From Bradyrhizobium prioriisuperbiae (lineage in GTDB: Bacteria > Pseudomonadota > Alphaproteobacteria > Rhizobiales > Xanthobacteraceae): DNA of 64,000 nt. Below, piece after piece: positions 60,140 to 64,000 of the stretch. The notes beneath the pieces are model-generated. The model saw only the letters and a list, made by a program, of their open reading frames with translations. It was not told the origin of the DNA and made no database searches. Where the stretch lies: the NCBI RefSeq assembly GCF_032397745.1, contig NZ_CP135921.1, forward strand, positions 8,916,501-8,980,500, read 5' to 3'. How positions within the stretch are numbered: position 1 is the stretch's first letter; the number at the start of each line of letters is the position of its first letter. The position numbers were made by a program, and so were the translations under genes.

Positions 60140-60141
60140 GA

Positions 60142-62238
60142 TCAGGCTGCCTTCCGTTCCATCTTGCGTTCCATGACGATGCTGCCGGCACCGTCGATAT
60201 GCGCGTCGAAACTCATCGAGACGAAGGTCGAGGTCTCGTCTTCCGCGATCACCGCGGGGCCTGCGATGGTCGCGCCCGGCGCCATCTGGTCGCGGCGGTA
60301 GAGCGGGATCTCGATGACATGCCCGGCACGTCCGTCGAAGAACTTGCGGCTGCCCGCCGCCTTGCCGGCCGGCCGGCGTGTCACCTCGGCGACGCGCGGC
60401 GGATTGCGGGGCTCGGTGGTGGCGAGCACCGACCAGCTCAGCGCCTCGATCGCCGCTCCTGGGATCGGCCGCTCGAACAGCGCGGCATAATCGGTCTCGA
60501 ACGCCTGACGCAGGCCCGTGAGATCGGCTTGCGTCAGCGGCCGGTTCGGCAGTTCCACCGTGATCTCGTGGCCCTGCCCGACATAGCGCATGAAGGCGAC
60601 GCGACGCTCGCGCACCGGCGCACCGGCAGCACCTGGCTCCACCAGCGCGCGCGCCTCGGTCACCATCTGCTGCAGGAGATCCGACACCGCCGCGACATCG
60701 AAATCATCCAGCCGGACATGGCGGCTGCGCACCAGCTCATAGGCGATCGGCGCCGCGAGGAAACCCACCGCCGAGCCGACGCCGGCATTGGACGGCACGA
60801 TGACGCGCGAGACGCCAATTTTTTCGGCAACGCGGGCGGCATGCAGCGGCGCGGCGCCGCCGAACGCGATCAATGTGTGCTGGCCGACCACGGCACCGCG
60901 CTCGACCGCATGCACGCGCGCCGCGCTCGCCATGTTCTCGCAGACCACCTCGTGGACGGCGTAGGCCGCGGTTTCCGCCGACAATCCCAACGGCGCGCCG
61001 ATGTCGCGCAGCAGCGCCTGCTTCGACAGCTCGGGGCTCAGCGTGATGGTGCCGCCGGCAAAGGCATCGGGATCGATCATACCGAGCGCGACATCGGCGT
61101 CGGTCACGGCGGGACGCTCGCCGCCGCGGCCGTAGCACGCGGGCCCCGGCTCCGATGACGCACTTTCGGGCCCGACGGTGACGCGCTTCAAGGCGTCGAT
61201 GTGGGCGATCGAGCCGCCGCCGGCGCCAATCTCGACCATCTCGATCACGGGAATGCGCACCGGCAGGCCCGAGCCTTTCAGGAAACGCGCGGCGCGATCG
61301 ACCTCGAACACCCGCGAGGTCTCCGGCCGATATTTTTCGATCAGGCAGATTTTTGCGGTGGTGCCGCCCATGTCGAACGACAGCACCCGGCTCTCGCCGA
61401 GACGCGAGGCGATCTGCGCCGCGAAGATCGCACCGCCCGCAGGCCCCGACTCGACGAGCCGCACCGGGAAGCGCCGCGCCGTCTCGATCGAGGTGACGCC
61501 GCCGCCTGACGTGACGAGATAGATGGCGCCGCGGTACTGCTCGACCTGCAGCGCATCCGCCATGCGCGCGAGATAGCCGTCGATCAAAGGCTGCACATAG
61601 GCGTTGGCGACTGCGGTGGACGTGCGCTCATATTCGCGGATCTCCGGGCACACCGCCGAGGAGAGCGTCACCCGGATCTCCGGCATCTCCTCCTGCAGGA
61701 CCACGGCAGCGCGCCGCTCATGCTCGGGATTGGCATAGGAATGCAGGAAGGCGAAGGCGACACTCTCCACCTTCCGCGCGCGCAGCTCCGGCACGAGCGC
61801 GCGCACGGCCGCTTCATCGAGCGGCAGGCGCACGGCGCCGTGCGCATCGACGCGCTCCGGCACGGTGAAGCGCAGCGCGCGCGGCACCAGCGGCTTCGGC
61901 TTGTCGATGCTGAGGTCATACTGGTCGTAGCGGCTCTCGGTGCCGATATCGAGCACGTCGCGAAAGCCTTCCGTCGCCACCAGCGCCGTTGTCGCCCCGC
62001 GGCGCTCGATGATGGCGTTGGTCGCCAGCGTCGTGCCATGAATAAAGACGTCGATGTCGCAGATATGCGCACTCGCGTCAGCCAGAATCAGCCGCATGCC
62101 GTCCAGCACCGCCTGTTCCGGCCGCGCCGGCGTGGTCAGCACCTTGCGCGTCCTGCGATCCGGCCCCACGTCCAGCACGATATCCGTGAACGTGCCCCCG
62201 ATATCGACCGCAAGCCGGACTTCGGCTCCCTCAAGCAT
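60142..62238 (-). CDS. Hydantoinase A/oxoprolinase family protein
   Basis: A 698-residue subunit starting MLEGAEVRLAVDIGGTFTDIVL at the ATG 62238; a longer start at 62256 is less likely. It has the ASKHA (actin-like ATPase) fold: the phosphate motif VDIGGTFTD (about 10-18), SFDMGGTTAKICLIEK near 290, and VIEMVEIGAGGGSIAHID near 330. The family includes 5-oxoprolinase, N-methylhydantoinase and acetone carboxylase beta. Gene order A-B-dctP-dctQ-dctM on one strand suggests import and ATP-driven hydrolysis of one substrate, such as 5-oxoproline, N-methylhydantoin or a cyclic amide. Confidence 0.94.
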   Translation of the reverse strand: MLEGAEVRLAVDIGGTFTDIVLDVGPDRRTRKVLTTPARPEQAVLDGMRLILADASAHICDIDVFIHGTTLATNAIIERRGATTALVATEGFRDVLDIGTESRYDQYDLSIDKPKPLVPRALRFTVPERVDAHGAVRLPLDEAAVRALVPELRARKVESVAFAFLHSYANPEHERRAAVVLQEEMPEIRVTLSSAVCPEIREYERTSTAVANAYVQPLIDGYLARMADALQVEQYRGAIYLVTSGGGVTSIETARRFPVRLVESGPAGGAIFAAQIASRLGESRVLSFDMGGTTAKICLIEKYRPETSRVFEVDRAARFLKGSGLPVRIPVIEMVEIGAGGGSIAHIDALKRVTVGPESASSEPGPACYGRGGERPAVTDADVALGMIDPDAFAGGTITLSPELSKQALLRDIGAPLGLSAETAAYAVHEVVCENMASAARVHAVERGAVVGQHTLIAFGGAAPLHAARVAEKIGVSRVIVPSNAGVGSAVGFLAAPIAYELVRSRHVRLDDFDVAAVSDLLQQMVTEARALVEPGAAGAPVRERRVAFMRYVGQGHEITVELPNRPLTQADLTGLRQAFETDYAALFERPIPGAAIEALSWSVLATTEPRNPPRVAEVTRRPAGKAAGSRKFFDGRAGHVIEIPLYRRDQMAPGATIAGPAVIAEDETSTFVSMSFDAHIDGAGSIVMERKMERKAA

Positions 62239-62521
62239 TTCCAAATCTCCGCGCACTCGCTGAACGAACTGAGCCGACTGTGCAGCAATTTATGTGCCAA
62301 TGTCCATGCGGGCAGCGATGCGCCCAGCCATTTTGCCAAACGCCCCCTGCGCAGGCGCATCAGGGTGTCGCAGCAACGACCGCGTGCAAAAAAGCGCTCG
62401 CACCCGCCTGTTTGGCGCGGCCGTTCTGCTGTATCCTGGGGAATTCTTGCAGGACCGGAAAAGTGAAGTCTCGGAATCCGGGACTGAAGACATATGGATG
62501 GTCGCAAGCCGGGAGGATTCC

Positions 62522-62746
62522 GTGGCCGCCCCAATCGACGAACTGAAAACCACGATCGCGGATCTGAAACAGCAGCGCAACGCCCTGTTGTCGGACTACA
62601 GGGAAGCGATTGCCGCATACGAGCAGACCAAAGCCGAAGAGCTGAAAGATCGCGCGCTCGAAGCGCACAGCGCGGCGTCGAAAATCAACGACGACATCAA
62701 TGAACTTGAAGTCCAGCTTGCGGACCTGGAAGATTCCGGGATGTGA
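62522..62746 (+). CDS. Small coiled-coil protein
   Basis: A 74-residue protein starting at GTG 62522 with GGGAGG 5 bases before it. The whole length is helical with heptad patterns (MAAPIDELKTTIADLKQQRNALLSDYREAIAAYEQTKAEELKDRALEAHSAASKINDDINELEVQLADLEDSGM). There is no signal peptide. It is probably a small cytoplasmic coiled-coil protein; no family is recognised. An in-frame ATG at 62498 is a weaker start candidate. Confidence 0.6.
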   Translation: MAAPIDELKTTIADLKQQRNALLSDYREAIAAYEQTKAEELKDRALEAHSAASKINDDINELEVQLADLEDSGM

Positions 62747-62864
62747 GGCGGCGTCATCATCGTGATGAAGAAATTCTGAACGCGATATCAGCTGTTTTGC
62801 CGATGCGGTTAAGGCTCCGTGGCGGTTGCGCCGGTTACGCTGCCCGATAGCCAATGAGGGCCGC

Positions 62865-63092
62865 ATGACGACCATCAGCAGTTCGACCGCCTCGCAATCG
62901 CAGGCCGCATACACGCAGGCCCAGGACCGAATGGCCGAAAACCAGCAGCGGCTTGCCGCAAACCAGGCCGCGAGAGCTGAGGCGGACAATCGCGCGGCCG
63001 ACCAGGTGGCTTCGGACAAGGCCAATCAGCAGGCGGCGGCGAAAATTTCTAGCGCAGCACAAAGCGCCGGGCTGGTGGACATTACGGTCTAA
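62865..63092 (+). CDS. Small Ala/Gln-rich hypothetical protein
   Basis: A 75-residue protein, MTTISSSTASQSQAAYTQAQDRM, continuing to NQAARAEADNRAADQVASDKANQQAAAKISSAAQSAGLVDITV. It is Ala/Gln-rich and predicted helical, without Cys or signal peptide. It follows the coiled-coil gene by 118 bases on the same strand. Such low-complexity small proteins are often real in Bradyrhizobium relatives but no function is known. Confidence 0.55.
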   Translation: MTTISSSTASQSQAAYTQAQDRMAENQQRLAANQAARAEADNRAADQVASDKANQQAAAKISSAAQSAGLVDITV

Positions 63093-63112
63093 TCGAGCGT
63101 CTTCCGACTAAC

Positions 63113-63997
63113 TCAGCGCAAACCCTTCAGCGTGTCGGCAATCTTGCGCTGTGCGGCCTCCGGCAGCGGCAGGATCGGCCGCGGCGGCTCCGCGCGGCAG
63201 ATGTCCAGCAAACCGGCCGCCGCATACATCACGCGCAGGCTGGAAAACTCCTTGCAGAGAGCCCACAGCGGGGCCATCTCCCCGTCCAGCCGCCAGGCTT
63301 CATCGGCACGGCCCGCCTGAGCGGCCCGCACGATCGCCAGACAACTGCGCGGGAACAGGCCGGCTGCAACGCTGTACCAGGCGTCGGCGCCCGCCAGCAG
63401 CATCGCCACCGATTTCCAGTCGGCGGCGTAGCCCACCGAGAAACCAGCCGGCACCACCTTGCGCATGTCAGCGAGATCCGCCGCCGCCAGCTCCGGTTCG
63501 GGTGCCGTGCTCTTCACCGCCACCACGCCAGGGATCTGTGCCAGCCGGCCGACCAGAGCCGGCGTGAACTTGAAATGCGTGGTGCTGAAATTATCGTAGA
63601 TCCACAGCGGCAGGCCACTCGCGCGCGCCACCGTCGCGAAGTGCTCGAACACCTCGTCATCCGTCAGCGGCGTATAGGACACCGGCGCGAGCAGCCCGCC
63701 CGCCGCACCAGCCGCCTTGGCATCCTGCGCCAGCTGAACCGCTTCATCGGTGCGCAGCGCGCCGACCCCGACCAGAATCGGCGTCTCGCCGCGCGCCGTC
63801 TCCATCGCCACCTCGATGGCCCGGCGACGCTCGGTCCGCGTGAGGTAAGGATATGATCCGGTGCTGCCGAGCAGGCCGATGGAATCCACCTTGGCCGCGA
63901 CAAGCCGCGCCAGCAGCTTGCGCAAGGCATCGGTATCAACACGGCCACTGGCATCCGACGGCGTGATCGGAAACGCGGACAGACCCTTGAACACCAT
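63113..63997 (-). CDS. DapA/dihydrodipicolinate synthase family protein
   Basis: A 294-residue class I aldolase-like protein; the ATG at 63997 gives MVFKGLSAFPITPSDASGRVD, the normal family start, with GTG 64000 directly before it at the window edge. The active-site loop GSTGSYPYL near residue 45 replaces the usual GTTGE. The Schiff-base Lys is in VVAVKSTAPE near 160 and the catalytic Tyr region is LWIYDNFSTTHFKF near 132. These changes suggest a different aldol substrate (keto-acid or sugar-acid aldolase) rather than lysine biosynthesis. It is next to the hydantoinase/TRAP block but no link is shown. Confidence 0.87.
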   Translation of the reverse strand: MVFKGLSAFPITPSDASGRVDTDALRKLLARLVAAKVDSIGLLGSTGSYPYLTRTERRRAIEVAMETARGETPILVGVGALRTDEAVQLAQDAKAAGAAGGLLAPVSYTPLTDDEVFEHFATVARASGLPLWIYDNFSTTHFKFTPALVGRLAQIPGVVAVKSTAPEPELAAADLADMRKVVPAGFSVGYAADWKSVAMLLAGADAWYSVAAGLFPRSCLAIVRAAQAGRADEAWRLDGEMAPLWALCKEFSSLRVMYAAAGLLDICRAEPPRPILPLPEAAQRKIADTLKGLR

Positions 63998-64000
63998 CAC

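Noticed and set aside
58556..60301. A 581-codon open frame on the plus strand opposite the hydantoinase B gene
   Set aside because: Antisense shadow; the minus-strand product has clear family motifs.
1..64000. CRISPR arrays, rRNA and tRNA genes
   Set aside because: No regularly spaced direct repeats and no rRNA- or tRNA-like segments were recognised. The repeated sequences are interspersed palindromes, not arrays with unique spacers.

Overview
The window is a high-GC alphaproteobacterial chromosome segment. Gene content (min operon, glutaryl-CoA dehydrogenase, TRAP and TctC transport, extensin-like protein, RibB with a degenerate cyclohydrolase half, many small Sec/Tat-exported proteins) and the abundant dispersed palindromes with cores like CCGGGCTTGACCCGG point to Nitrobacteraceae (Bradyrhizobium/Afipia/Rhodopseudomonas/Tardiphaga relatives). 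This is inference from family content; no rRNA, tRNA or CRISPR array was seen.

Layout. 1-2.4 kb: two tandem chemoreceptor genes, the first cut by the window edge. 2.4-14.7 kb: housekeeping genes (fabI-phosphatase-aroC, an ECF sigma/anti-sigma pair, a DnaJ-type co-chaperone, pdxH, an SDR, a HAD phosphatase, a CorA transporter) and two tandem L,D-transpeptidase lipoproteins. 14.8-23.8 kb: extensin-like protein, acyl-CoA ligase, DUF1499 membrane protein, metallo-beta-lactamase-fold hydrolase, glutaryl-CoA dehydrogenase and RibB, separated by many palindromic repeats. 23.8-33.1 kb: an accessory region that looks acquired and decayed. It holds a proteasome-fold (Ntn) hydrolase candidate, a truncated IS110 transposase, a PD-(D/E)XK nuclease-like protein, a long coiled-coil lipoprotein, a frameshifted exported MmgE/PrpD gene with scrambled duplicate pieces, an EF-hand/beta-rich protein and an orphan phage terminase small-subunit-like protein.

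33.4-39.6 kb: minCDE, an MFS transporter and a Slt-type lytic transglycosylase. 39.7-45.3 kb: a peroxide/thiol stress cluster (catalase-family peroxidase, DipZ, Ohr, Tat-exported alpha/beta hydrolase, one-Cys OhrR with a recognisable operator). 45.4-47.0 kb: a short mercury-type cluster (MerR, MerT, a GDCCVxC protein, a membrane protein) without MerA or MerP. 47-50.5 kb: small regulators and their probable targets, and a DUF4168 gene interrupted by a TGA codon. 50.5-55.5 kb: a UxaA-family two-subunit lyase resembling sulfolactate sulfo-lyase (SuyAB) with an Ldh-type dehydrogenase, a GntR regulator and an orphan TctC binding protein, together suggesting C3-sulfonate or related hydroxyacid catabolism. 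55.5-62.2 kb: a compact operon of hydantoinase A/B-type subunits with a complete TRAP transporter. The window ends with two small unknown genes and a DapA-family aldolase.

The most novel-looking item is the 305-residue protein at 24331-25248. After removal of the initiator Met it has Thr1, Asp17 and Lys33 at exactly the proteasome beta-subunit spacing, plus a GSG motif, in an accessory region beside a nuclease-like gene.
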